Source: GCA-2712985 sp964515905
GTDB taxonomy: Bacteria; Pseudomonadota; Alphaproteobacteria; UBA7887
Length of the DNA: 64,000 nucleotides
Direction of reading: 5' to 3'
NCBI GenBank assembly: GCA_964515905.1
Contig: CAZEWK010000086.1
Location: 136,001-200,000, forward strand
In this document: positions 26,187-34,593 of the stretch, piece after piece
Layout: the number at the start of each line of letters is the position of its first letter
Numbering within the stretch: position 1 is the stretch's first letter
Made by a program: the position numbers and the translations under genes
The notes under the pieces: model-generated
Told to the model about the DNA's origin: nothing
Databases searched by the model: none
Seen by the model: only the letters and a program-made list of their open reading frames with translations

Positions 26187-26837
26187 TTGAAACATCATAA
26201 CAAGGAAAACTGTGAGAGTTTGTTGCAGGCTAGAAAACTCTTTGCCCAGGAGTGTAAATTTATTCTTGGCGCAGTCCATTTTTCTCAAGTACCAAATCGT
26301 CCACAAGACGAGGTTGCCTTTGCAGGGCGTTCCAATGTGGGTAAATCAAGTCTAGTCAATGCTCTCGTTGGGCAAAAATCACTTGCTCATTCCTCCACGA
26401 GCCCAGGCCGGACACGGCAACTAAATTTTTTTGATGTCGGCGCTCGCCTGACGCTTGTTGACCTTCCGGGGTACGGTTATGCTCGTGCGCCAAGATCTGA
26501 AATTGCCTCTTGGACTCGCTTGGTGCAGGAATATCTGGGGTCAAGGGGCAATTTGAGGCGGGTATGTCTTTTGGTTGATGCTCGTCGCGGTCTAATGGAC
26601 AACGATCTCTCGGTGATGTCATTACTGGATGAAGCGGCGGTATCCTATTTAATTGTCCTGACGAAGACTGATAAGATTGATGGGGTAGATCTGAGGGACC
26701 AGATGGGAACAGTTTCAGCAAGTATTGCAAAACGACCGGCTGCGTATCCCTCAGTTGTAGCAACTAGTGCCCGGTTTGGCAGCGGTATAGATGAGTTGCG
26801 GCTTGCCTTGGCGCCTTTAGCCCAGCCAAAGATATGA
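26187..26837 (+). CDS. engB: Ribosome-biogenesis GTPase EngB (YsxC/YihA)
   Basis: 216 residues from a TTG start 4 nt after the yidC stop; no ATG precedes the core, and conserved residues begin early (ARKLFAQECKFILGA), so a non-ATG start is needed. TRAFAC-class GTPase motifs: G1 AGRSNVGKSSLVNAL (about 46-60), the PGRTRQLNFF switch, G3 VDLPGYGYA, G4 VLTKTDKI, and a late SAR G5. It assists 50S subunit assembly. The order yidC-engB-argB is common in Alphaproteobacteria. Confidence 0.94.
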   Translation: MKHHNKENCESLLQARKLFAQECKFILGAVHFSQVPNRPQDEVAFAGRSNVGKSSLVNALVGQKSLAHSSTSPGRTRQLNFFDVGARLTLVDLPGYGYARAPRSEIASWTRLVQEYLGSRGNLRRVCLLVDARRGLMDNDLSVMSLLDEAAVSYLIVLTKTDKIDGVDLRDQMGTVSASIAKRPAAYPSVVATSARFGSGIDELRLALAPLAQPKI

Positions 26838-26865
26838 ACGGATATTAACTTTTGGGTGTACTTAT

Positions 26866-27774
26866 ATGACTCAGTCGGTGGATCACGCTACGCCAGAACA
26901 ACTTAGGACCGCCGCAACGCTTTCAGAAGCGTTGCCATTTATGCGTCGATTTAAAGGTAAAACTTTCGTCATCAAATTTGGTGGACATGCGATGGGGGAC
27001 GAAACGCTTGCTGATTTATTTGCGCGGGATGTTGTTTTACTAAAGCAAGTAGGAATAAATCCCGTTGTGGTACATGGCGGTGGCCCACAGATTGGCAATA
27101 TGTTGGAACGTCTAAAAATAAAAAGCTCCTTCATAGATGGACTACGAGTCACAGATGAAGCTACTGTTGAAATAGTCGAAATGGTCCTTGCTGGCTCAAT
27201 CAATAAACAAATCGTATCCGCTATCAACAAAGCTGGCGGTTGTGCAGTGGGATTGTCCGGCAAAGATGCCAACTTAATCGAAGCATGCCCACTTCAACGC
27301 ACGACTCGAGATCCAGATTCCCAAATAGAAAAGTTATTAGACCTTGGGTTTGTTGGCGATCCAAAAACTGTTAACCCAGTAGTACTCGAAAAATTTGCTG
27401 AGGTTGGAATAGTGCCGGTTATTGCACCGATTGGTTCGGGCAACAATGGCGAAACCTTTAATATAAATGCGGATACGGCCGCAGGTGCAATTGCGTCTGC
27501 GCTTGAGGCGGAAAAATTAATAATGATGACTGATATTGTGGGATTGCTTGATCGGTCGGGGGCATTATTGCCACGTGTTACTCCTAAAGTGGCATCTTTG
27601 ATGTTAAAGGACGGTACTATCGATGGCGGAATGATTCCAAAAGTGGAAACCTGTTTATCAACAATTCAGGGTAAAACAGAAGCGGCTCATATTTTAGACG
27701 GCCGTGTACCGCATGTTCTTTTGTTAGAGGTTTTCACGGAACATGGGGTGGGTACGATGATTGTCAACGAATAA
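26866..27774 (+). CDS. argB: Acetylglutamate kinase
   Basis: 302 residues of the amino-acid kinase family, phosphorylating N-acetylglutamate in the second step of arginine synthesis. Motifs: FVIKFGGHAMGD (about 35-46, lysine in the phosphate-binding loop), PVVVHGGGPQIGNMLERL, the substrate contacts FIDGLRVTDEATVEIVEMVL, and the late INADTAAGAIASALEAEKL. The N-terminal helix of about 20 residues before the core is typical of arginine-sensitive forms, so feedback inhibition is possible. It starts 28 nt after engB. Confidence 0.96.
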   Translation: MTQSVDHATPEQLRTAATLSEALPFMRRFKGKTFVIKFGGHAMGDETLADLFARDVVLLKQVGINPVVVHGGGPQIGNMLERLKIKSSFIDGLRVTDEATVEIVEMVLAGSINKQIVSAINKAGGCAVGLSGKDANLIEACPLQRTTRDPDSQIEKLLDLGFVGDPKTVNPVVLEKFAEVGIVPVIAPIGSGNNGETFNINADTAAGAIASALEAEKLIMMTDIVGLLDRSGALLPRVTPKVASLMLKDGTIDGGMIPKVETCLSTIQGKTEAAHILDGRVPHVLLLEVFTEHGVGTMIVNE

Positions 27775-27859
27775 GAATCACGTCGATTACAAAGAGAGTT
27801 ATATGTTAACTAATATTACAATAATTATAAGGACGTAATTGGAGATGGTCTGGCTCTAA

Positions 27860-28552
27860 ATGAATGACCCTTCCACGCAAACATCTAATGTCCTTCGAAC
27901 TGGAAAAGCCCCATTTGAATCCTGGTTGTTCGATCTCGACAACACGCTCTATCCTGCCGAATCTAATTTATTTTCTCAGATTGATTTTCGCATGGGAAAA
28001 TTTGTTGAAGAATGTTTAGGTGTCGATAATCTTCGTGCTCGTGAACTACAGAAACAATACTACCATGAACACGGAACCACTTTAAATGGGTTAATGCTGC
28101 ACCATGGAGTCAACCCCGATGAGTTTCTCAAATACGTTCACGATATTGACTTATCAGTTATCAGCAAGACCCCTTTACTAGGGAGCGCGTTGTCTCGGTT
28201 GCCAGGGAGAAAAATTGTTTTTACTAATGGTTCAGTAGATCATGCGGAGCGTGTTCTAATAAGACTCGGCATCGAGAATTATTTTGAAGGCATTCATGAT
28301 ATTAAGGCTAGTAAATATAATCCAAAACCCAATCTTGAATCATACTTGTCGGTACTTGCCAGGTTCGGTTTAAGTGCTAAAACCTCGGTTATGTTGGACG
28401 ATATACTAAGTAACTTGAAGCCTGCTGCCAGACTAGGTGTGACAACAGTATGGGTAAAGAATAAAAGTTCCGGGGATCTCCCCCCAGGGGACTATATTGA
28501 TTATATTACAGATAATCTCGCGCATTGGTTATCCAATCTTCGATTGGGATGA
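27860..28552 (+). CDS. HAD-family pyrimidine 5'-nucleotidase-like phosphatase
   Basis: 230 residues of the HAD superfamily. Motif I is WLFDLDNTLYPAESNLFSQI (nucleophile Asp and DxD), motif II is KIVFTNGSVDHAERVL, and motif IV is SVMLDDILSNLKPAARLGVT. The NTLYP start and spacing are those of the SDT1/PHM8-like pyrimidine 5'-nucleotidase group common in Alphaproteobacteria. In related alphaproteobacterial genomes it sits between argB and dapD, as here. The physiological substrate is not known from sequence. ATG at 27860; 85 nt separate it from argB. Confidence 0.88.
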   Translation: MNDPSTQTSNVLRTGKAPFESWLFDLDNTLYPAESNLFSQIDFRMGKFVEECLGVDNLRARELQKQYYHEHGTTLNGLMLHHGVNPDEFLKYVHDIDLSVISKTPLLGSALSRLPGRKIVFTNGSVDHAERVLIRLGIENYFEGIHDIKASKYNPKPNLESYLSVLARFGLSAKTSVMLDDILSNLKPAARLGVTTVWVKNKSSGDLPPGDYIDYITDNLAHWLSNLRLG

Positions 28553-28649
28553 TCCAACGATAATATTAGCTTGGTGCGTTGCGGTTTCCGAGATCTGAGG
28601 TTTATTTAACAGATGAGAATTGCGAACCCCAATTTTGATGAAAGAATAA

Positions 28650-29495
28650 ATGATGACAATTAATAATTTGATTCAGTCTATAGAAAATGGTTGGGAAAAT
28701 CAGGATTCTATCGGTTCCAATACCACAGGCCAAATTCGTGACGCTGTTGAGGAAGCCTTGCTTGGACTAGGTTCCGGTCATTTTCGGGTAGCAGAGCCAG
28801 TTGAATCAGGTTGGCGCGTCAATCAATGGTTAAAAAAGGCGGTGTTACTGTCTTTTCGATTGTCTGATATGTCTCCAATTGGCGGTGGGCCTGAGGGGAG
28901 CACTTGGTATGACAAAGTCCCGTCAAAATTCAGTGATTGGGATAAGGAAGATTTCTCGGCGGCAGGATTTAGAGCTGTCCCCGGCAGCATAGTCCGGCAC
29001 TCGGCCTACATAGCTCCTGGGGTAGTGCTAATGCCCTCGTTCGTAAATCTTGGTGCCTATGTTGATGCCGGCACGATGATTGATACATGGGCGACGGTTG
29101 GATCCTGTGCACAAATAGGAAAGAACTGTCACATTTCTGGCGGAGCAGGTATTGGAGGTGTCTTGGAGCCGTTGCAGGCAGGCCCCGTCATAATTGAAGA
29201 CAACTGTTTTGTCGGAGCACGTAGTGAGGTGGCAGAAGGGGTTGTCGTGGAAACTGGCTCCGTTCTATCTATGGGGGTTTATATCGGCGCTTCAACTCGG
29301 ATCGTAGACCGAGAAACGGGGGAAGTTTTTGTTGGACGTGTGCCTAAGTACTCGGTAGTTGTCCCTGGGTCGATGCCTGGTCGGCCATTTAATAACGGTG
29401 ATTTGGGCCCATCATTATACTGTGCAGTAATAGTCAAACGTGTAGACGAGAGAACAAGAGCAAAGACTTCTATAAACGATTTACTGCGTGATTGA
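28650..29495 (+). CDS. dapD: 2,3,4,5-tetrahydropyridine-2,6-dicarboxylate N-succinyltransferase
   Basis: 281 residues, a left-handed beta-helix acyltransferase of the succinylase branch of lysine and diaminopimelate synthesis. Hexapeptide repeats are visible from about 120 onward, as VRHSAYIAPGVVLMPSFVNL, GAYVDAGTMIDTWATVGSCA, QIGKNCHISGGAGIGGVLEP and IIEDNCFVGARSEVAEGV. Two adjacent ATG codons (28650 and 28653) can serve as start. dapE does not follow; the next gene is the convergent gpsA. Confidence 0.96.
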   Translation: MMTINNLIQSIENGWENQDSIGSNTTGQIRDAVEEALLGLGSGHFRVAEPVESGWRVNQWLKKAVLLSFRLSDMSPIGGGPEGSTWYDKVPSKFSDWDKEDFSAAGFRAVPGSIVRHSAYIAPGVVLMPSFVNLGAYVDAGTMIDTWATVGSCAQIGKNCHISGGAGIGGVLEPLQAGPVIIEDNCFVGARSEVAEGVVVETGSVLSMGVYIGASTRIVDRETGEVFVGRVPKYSVVVPGSMPGRPFNNGDLGPSLYCAVIVKRVDERTRAKTSINDLLRD

Positions 29496-29515
29496 TATTT
29501 TATTGTTTAGTCCTG

Positions 29516-29530
29516 ATAGTGACCCACTAT
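29516..29530. terminator. Possible bidirectional hairpin between convergent dapD and gpsA
   Basis: A perfect 6-bp stem, ATAGTG pairing with CACTAT around a three-base loop, sits in the 60-nt gap between the dapD stop and the gpsA stop. Flanks are T-rich on the plus strand (TAGTTTCGTTT) and A/T-rich on the minus strand, but there is no long uninterrupted T tract, so terminator activity is only suggested by position. Confidence 0.35.
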
Positions 29531-29555
29531 TAGTTTCGTTTCGTCCCCCGGAAGA

Positions 29556-30536
29556 TTAATTTGATATTGGTCGCGTTAGAAGCTGGGCTATTTCGGTATC
29601 GATATCTGCGCCATGATGTAGCACTTTGTTAACAGCCTCCGTAATTGGCATGTTGATACCATGTTTTGCTGAGAGCTTTGCTACTGACGCCGCAGTCGCA
29701 ACCCCCTCCACGGTATCAGTCGAGCTCTGTATTACGTTGGCGGCGTTTCTGCTGCTTCCAATGCTATGCCCCAGGGAATAATTTCGCGATTGCTTGCTCG
29801 TGCAGGTAAGTACTATGTCTCCAACACCTGATGGTCCCATTAGAGTGTCTGCTTTACCCCCTAGAGCTTTGTTTAAACGACCCACTTCAGCTATCCCGCG
29901 AGTTATTACTGAGGAACGGGCATTATCCCCATAGGATCGACCATCCGAGATGCCACATGCGATTGCTAATACGTTTTTCACGGATCCAGTTACTTGGGTT
30001 CCTACAAGGTCATTTGTTAAATACATCCGAAACTCTTTTCTGCTCAATGTTTTCACAAGTTCACCACTGACGCTTGAGTTTTTGCTGGCCAGTGTAACTG
30101 CCGTTGGCAGCCCACAGGCAACTTCGGAGGCAAAGGTGGGTCCTGATAGTACAGCCACAGAGGCTTGGGGCACTAGATCTTTGACGAGGTCTGTCATCAA
30201 GGCCCCGGTCTCCAACTCTATTCCCTTGGAGCATACCAGCATAATAGAGTTGGGACTCACATGATTTGAAATCATTTCCAGTGATAAACGCATAGCTTGC
30301 GAGGGCAGAGCTAAAAGGAGGACACTCTTCTTTGCAACGTTTTCGACTTGTTCTACTCCCATTATTTTGTCATCTAACTTAATGCCTGGGAGTGCAAACG
30401 GGTGTTGATGTTTACTGTTCACATTATCAATTATATCTCTTACTGGATCCCAAAATTGTACGGTGTGTCCGTTCCGAGCGACCACAGTAGCAAGAGCGGT
30501 GCCCCATGCGCCAGCTCCAAGTATCCCAATATCCAT
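29556..30536 (-). CDS. gpsA: Glycerol-3-phosphate dehydrogenase [NAD(P)+]
   Basis: 326 residues. It reduces dihydroxyacetone phosphate to sn-glycerol 3-phosphate for phospholipid synthesis. The N-terminal Rossmann motif is IGILGAGAWGTALATVVARN (about 3-22); LLALPSQAMR and LVCSKGIELETG follow. The catalytic lysine is in VTGSVKNVLAIACGISDG, and LMGPSGVGDIVLTCTSKQSR with NYSLGH form the conserved substrate loop. Stop 60 nt from dapD, and 15 nt after the tsaD stop, so tsaD-gpsA is one unit, an order seen in Alphaproteobacteria. Confidence 0.96.
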   Translation of the reverse strand: MDIGILGAGAWGTALATVVARNGHTVQFWDPVRDIIDNVNSKHQHPFALPGIKLDDKIMGVEQVENVAKKSVLLLALPSQAMRLSLEMISNHVSPNSIMLVCSKGIELETGALMTDLVKDLVPQASVAVLSGPTFASEVACGLPTAVTLASKNSSVSGELVKTLSRKEFRMYLTNDLVGTQVTGSVKNVLAIACGISDGRSYGDNARSSVITRGIAEVGRLNKALGGKADTLMGPSGVGDIVLTCTSKQSRNYSLGHSIGSSRNAANVIQSSTDTVEGVATAASVAKLSAKHGINMPITEAVNKVLHHGADIDTEIAQLLTRPISN

Positions 30537-30551
30537 GATGTTCTAACCTCG

Positions 30552-31583
30552 CTACCCGGTTGGTCCAGAAATGGTTTGTGGGTCCAATGGCCAACGTGGG
30601 CGTGGAATAACGTCTAGGGTGTCCAGCATGTCAAGTCGTAAGCGCTCAACACCGGTCCAGGCGACCATAGCGGCATTATCGGTGCAGAGATGAGGGGGTG
30701 GGGCGTTAAATGAAAGACCCATAGCTGTTGCAGCGGTCTTTAATCGATTTCGCAAATGACGATTGGCAGCAACACCGCCTGAAACAACAAAAGTACCGTT
30801 ACCCACCTTTTTTTTGAAAACCCCAACTGCGTTATATAAACGATCTATCATTACATCGGCCACAGCTTCCTGAAAACTAGCACAAAGGTCTGGAATTCTT
30901 GCTGGAGGAAGCTCGCTCCCGATGACAATTTGGCTAACAGCTGTTTTTAAGCCGGAAAACGAGAAATCACATCCAGATCGACCTTTCAAGGGACGGGGTA
31001 GATTGTAGCGTGCGGCATCTCCTCGTCGCGCTGCCAACTCAATGGCGGGTCCACCAGGATACGTTAGGCCAAGCATCCTAGCTACTTTGTCGAATGCTTC
31101 CCCAGGTGCGTCATCGATGGTGGTGCCAAGGCGAAGATAATTTCCCACTCCTGAAACGATTAAAAATTGGCAATGTCCGCCAGAAACTAAAAGTAACAGA
31201 TACGGGAATTCCACTTTAGACGTTAAGCGAGGAGTAAGAGCATGCGCTTCTAAATGGTTTACTGCGATAAGAGGCAAATTGTGCACTAAGGCAATTGCTT
31301 TAGCTGTTGTCAGCCCAACCAGTAGACCTCCAATTAGTCCTGGACCTGCCGTTGCAGCAATCGCATCAAGCTCGGAAAATGACACATTTGCTTTGCCCAT
31401 TGCTTCCACGACCAACCTATCTAAGTATTCGACATGTGATCTAGCCGCGATCTCCGGTACAATGCCCCCGTAAGGCATGTGTTCTTTAAATTGTGAGTAC
31501 ACTAAGTTACTCTTTATTCCATCTTGAGTTACAACTGATGCAGCCGTTTCGTCACAACTTGTTTCTATACCTAAGACAATCAT
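30552..31583 (-). CDS. tsaD: tRNA N6-threonylcarbamoyladenosine synthase subunit TsaD
   Basis: 343 residues, the Kae1/Qri7/TsaD ASKHA-fold enzyme that transfers threonylcarbamoyl to A37 of tRNAs. It begins MIVLGIETSCDETAASVV; the metal-binding HxxxH is in VNHLEAHALTP, with LLLLVSGGHCQFLI, DDAPGEAFDKVARMLGL, YPGGPAIE and FVVSGGVAANRHLR. Its partner TsaE is also in this window (59.9-60.4 kb). It is divergent from hemC with a 122-nt gap that should hold both promoters. Confidence 0.97.
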   Translation of the reverse strand: MIVLGIETSCDETAASVVTQDGIKSNLVYSQFKEHMPYGGIVPEIAARSHVEYLDRLVVEAMGKANVSFSELDAIAATAGPGLIGGLLVGLTTAKAIALVHNLPLIAVNHLEAHALTPRLTSKVEFPYLLLLVSGGHCQFLIVSGVGNYLRLGTTIDDAPGEAFDKVARMLGLTYPGGPAIELAARRGDAARYNLPRPLKGRSGCDFSFSGLKTAVSQIVIGSELPPARIPDLCASFQEAVADVMIDRLYNAVGVFKKKVGNGTFVVSGGVAANRHLRNRLKTAATAMGLSFNAPPPHLCTDNAAMVAWTGVERLRLDMLDTLDVIPRPRWPLDPQTISGPTG

Positions 31584-31705
31584 TCTCTTCGAAACCTGTC
31601 TTTGATTTTATCAAGCACGTATAATGAATATTGGTGTAGACTAATGTGTGGTTATTGTGAAACCAACCGTAATTTTACTCTTTTTATGGCAGTTAGGGTC
31701 GGCAA

Positions 31706-32647
31706 ATGACACCATTTAAACTGCCTCTACGAATCGGGACACGTCGTAGCCCTTTGGCACGAGCCCAAGCTGAGATAGTCTCTGGTCTCTTGCGAACTAA
31801 ACACGAAATACTTCGGCAAAATGGAGCTTTAGAGCTTGTTTTTATTCAAACTACTGGTGATAGAGTTCAAGATCGACCACTTTCAGCTATAGGTGGCAAA
31901 GGATTATTCACTAAGGAAATTGATTTGGCACTTGAAGATGGACGTGTCGATATCGCTGTTCATTCTATGAAAGACGTCCCCGCAATTCTTCCCGATGGTT
32001 TGATTATCTCATGTTTTCTAGCTCGGGAGGACCCGCGGGATGCACTAATAAGTGCAAATGGAACAACATTTGAAAGCTTGCCGGCCGGCTCTTTGATAGG
32101 GACTTCATCTCTTCGCAGGCGCGCGCAAATACTTTCATTGCGACCGGACTTAAGAATAAAGGGACTAAGGGGAAATGTTGATACCAGATTGAAAAAATTA
32201 GGTGACGGAGTAGTGGATGCGACCCTACTTGCTTTTGCGGGTCTGCGACGCCTTGGTCAGCAAGATATAGTGACTGAGGTCATGTCCACAGAACAGATCT
32301 TACCGGCGGTTGCTCAGGGTGTTATTGGTCTGCAGTCAAGACAGAGTGACGAACAAATATCAAAAGCATTAATTCCACTCAACGATTCTCATACAGAAAT
32401 TGTAGTTCGTGCGGAGCGAGCGTTTCTTAAGTATCTTAATGGCTCTTGTGAGACGCCGATAGCGGCATTCGGTACTTGGCTCGATGACAGCAACATTGTT
32501 CTGACAGGGTTGCTGGCAAGTCCAAATGGCACTGAAGTAGTAAGTGACAAGATCGAAGGATCATTTAAGGATGCCGATAAACTTGGGAGCGAGCTCGCTG
32601 CCCGTTTGTTTGTAAGCTCTGTCGGAGGTTCTTTAACCCAAAGATGA
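31706..32647 (+). CDS. hemC: Hydroxymethylbilane synthase (porphobilinogen deaminase)
   Basis: 313 residues; polymerises four porphobilinogen units in haem synthesis. Conserved parts are RIGTRRSPLARAQAE (about 8-22), GGKGLFTKEID, DVAVHSMKDVP-like (here DIAVHSMKDVPAILP), SSLRRRAQ, LRGNVDTRLKKL, and the dipyrromethane-attachment cysteine in LNGSCETPIAAFG. It is divergent from tsaD and followed by hemD. The 97-nt gap to hemD is longer than elsewhere in the operon. Confidence 0.97.
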   Translation: MTPFKLPLRIGTRRSPLARAQAEIVSGLLRTKHEILRQNGALELVFIQTTGDRVQDRPLSAIGGKGLFTKEIDLALEDGRVDIAVHSMKDVPAILPDGLIISCFLAREDPRDALISANGTTFESLPAGSLIGTSSLRRRAQILSLRPDLRIKGLRGNVDTRLKKLGDGVVDATLLAFAGLRRLGQQDIVTEVMSTEQILPAVAQGVIGLQSRQSDEQISKALIPLNDSHTEIVVRAERAFLKYLNGSCETPIAAFGTWLDDSNIVLTGLLASPNGTEVVSDKIEGSFKDADKLGSELAARLFVSSVGGSLTQR

Positions 32648-32744
32648 GTAATATTCATTAGAGCTACAACATGCACAATGTCACATCTATATTCCGGCAA
32701 TGGAGTAACCCGCAACAGAATGTTATGCCATATGGTTGTTGGGT

Positions 32745-33455
32745 GTGAAAATTTTACTGACACGACCACGCGAGCAATCAGAAGCTATTGCTTCGGAATT
32801 CCGGTCGGAAGGTATAGGAGTGTGGATTGAGCCCATGCTTACAATCGTCCCGAAATTAGAAGCTAGTATTGATCCTTCCGATTACAAAGCATTACTGGTG
32901 ACGAGTGTTAATGGGGCGGAGACTTTGGCTAAGGTGACAGAGAATCGTGAATCGGTGCTTTATGCTGTAGGCGAGGTCACAAAAGCATCTCTCATAAGAA
33001 ACGGTTTTCGTAATGTGTGTTCGGCAAACGGAAATGTTGAGGACCTTTTAGAAACTGTTGCGCAACGAGAGAATCCGGGTTCTGGAAAAATCCTACATGT
33101 GGGAGGAGATAACCTTGCGGGGAATTTAGTAGAGAGGCTTCGGTTGAGAGGGTTTAGTGCAAGCCATTTTATTATTTATCGGTCTGTGGCATCGGAATAT
33201 TTGTCGAATGAATTGATTTCACTACTAAAGGGAAACAAAATTGATGGCGTCGTGTTTTTTTCACCTCGGACAGCCAAAGTGTTTGTATCTCTGGCTGAGA
33301 AGGCTTCATGTGAAAAGGCTCTTCTTAGCATGACGGCCTTCTGTCTGAGTGCATCCGTCTGCAAGGCCGTCCAACCCAGGGCTTGGGGCCACTTGGTGGT
33401 TAGTGACAGATCTACGGGTCCCGGTCTAGTATCGGCCGTAATAGCCTCAAAATAG
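32745..33455 (+). CDS. hemD: Uroporphyrinogen-III synthase
   Basis: About 236 residues from a GTG at 32745 giving MKILLTRPREQSEAIASEF, the usual HemD start; a TTG pair lies 6-9 nt upstream and is an alternative. It cyclises hydroxymethylbilane to uroporphyrinogen III. HemD proteins are very divergent; supporting pieces are LLTRP at the N-terminus, LLVTSVNGAETL, VGEVTKASLIRNGF, and the late GVVFFSPRTAKVFV. Position directly between hemC and the mitofilin/hemY pair confirms the call. Confidence 0.92.
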   Translation: MKILLTRPREQSEAIASEFRSEGIGVWIEPMLTIVPKLEASIDPSDYKALLVTSVNGAETLAKVTENRESVLYAVGEVTKASLIRNGFRNVCSANGNVEDLLETVAQRENPGSGKILHVGGDNLAGNLVERLRLRGFSASHFIIYRSVASEYLSNELISLLKGNKIDGVVFFSPRTAKVFVSLAEKASCEKALLSMTAFCLSASVCKAVQPRAWGHLVVSDRSTGPGLVSAVIASK

Positions 33456-33465
33456 GCGGGAGATA

Positions 33466-34587
33466 ATGTCTGAGAAGTCGGGTCCAGAAATTGAAAAACC
33501 CACAAAGCATGTTTCTGGTGGTGGAACCTACAAAGCTGATCTTTCAGCGGAGCAGTCAAGCCGAAGGAATTCTTTGAATAAGGGCAGTGCTATATTCCCA
33601 TCATTTGTTGCTCGGTACTTTCTAAACAAAATAGCTTGGACTTCTTTTATTTTGGGGATTTTGCTCACTCTTCTTTTGGGAGTTGTCTTGCTTTCGGTCC
33701 AGGGCGACAGCTTTAGAACGTTTCTCTTTGGTTCCCATTTGCCGAATCAACACCCTATTTTTGAAAAAATTCTCACACAAATGAGCCAATATGAAGACAA
33801 ACTGAAAAGTATAGAATCAGATCTAGCAGGCCTTAAACAACAGTTCAATCTGTTAGCTGATGTTGTAGACAGCAATGAGACAAAAGTCACGTTAGAGATG
33901 GAAGAAAGAGACGGTGTCATCAGGGCCGTCAAAAATGATCCATGGGTTTCCAAGATGAAAGACGATATTGAAAGTTTGCAACAGCAAGTTATTAGCAACG
34001 GTGGGATTGTTGACCGTCAACCTTTGCGGAATTCAAACACGGTTCTATTACTAGCTATCGGGCAGTTGCGTTTTGCAATTGAATCAGGGTTACCGTTTGC
34101 AGGGGAATGGGACTTGGTTGCATCGATCCCTTATGTTCCTCCTAAAATAAAAGAAACCCTCCATCATATAGAGACCTACCGAGAGTCGGGTGTCCCTAAC
34201 GAAACAGAATTGCTGGAACGGTTCCCAGATCTTGCACGGTCCTTAATACTGGCGGAAATTGCAGGTTCTGAGAGTAATTGGCGTAGTCGGATGTTGTCAA
34301 AATTGAGAGAAGTCATCAACGTTCGCCCTATAGGATCCCATGTTCAAGGTAATGATGCTGGAGCGATAGCGGCTCGAGCTGAAGGAGAGCTTTTATCGGG
34401 TAATTTGGTTGCCGCAATCAACTTGATTGAGGGGATAGAAAAAGTGGAAGGAAATGGCAGATTATGGCTTAAGGACGCTCATAAACGGGTTGAGGTGAGT
34501 GGCGCGTTAGAAGTGTTGGCACAAGAATCAGCCCGTTGGAGGAACCAGCGAAAAGATATTGAATCCATCAGAAAAGAATATCAATAG
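33466..34587 (+). CDS. Mitofilin (Mic60) family inner-membrane protein
   Basis: 373 residues. A disordered basic and serine-rich N-terminus (about 1-48) is followed by a membrane anchor (FLNKIAWTSFILGILLTLLLGVVLL region), a coiled coil (about 100-180, with regular leucines and charged residues), and a C-terminal domain with LRFAIESGLPFAGEWDLVA and the mitofilin signature AARAEGELLSGNLVAAINLI ... RLWLKDAHKRVEVSGAL. Alphaproteobacterial Mic60 is known to lie between hemD and hemY and to shape intracytoplasmic membranes, as mitochondrial Mic60 shapes cristae. It is shorter than many homologues. ATG is 10 nt after hemD, 6 nt before hemY. Confidence 0.87.
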   Translation: MSEKSGPEIEKPTKHVSGGGTYKADLSAEQSSRRNSLNKGSAIFPSFVARYFLNKIAWTSFILGILLTLLLGVVLLSVQGDSFRTFLFGSHLPNQHPIFEKILTQMSQYEDKLKSIESDLAGLKQQFNLLADVVDSNETKVTLEMEERDGVIRAVKNDPWVSKMKDDIESLQQQVISNGGIVDRQPLRNSNTVLLLAIGQLRFAIESGLPFAGEWDLVASIPYVPPKIKETLHHIETYRESGVPNETELLERFPDLARSLILAEIAGSESNWRSRMLSKLREVINVRPIGSHVQGNDAGAIAARAEGELLSGNLVAAINLIEGIEKVEGNGRLWLKDAHKRVEVSGALEVLAQESARWRNQRKDIESIRKEYQ

Positions 34588-34593
34588 ATCGGG

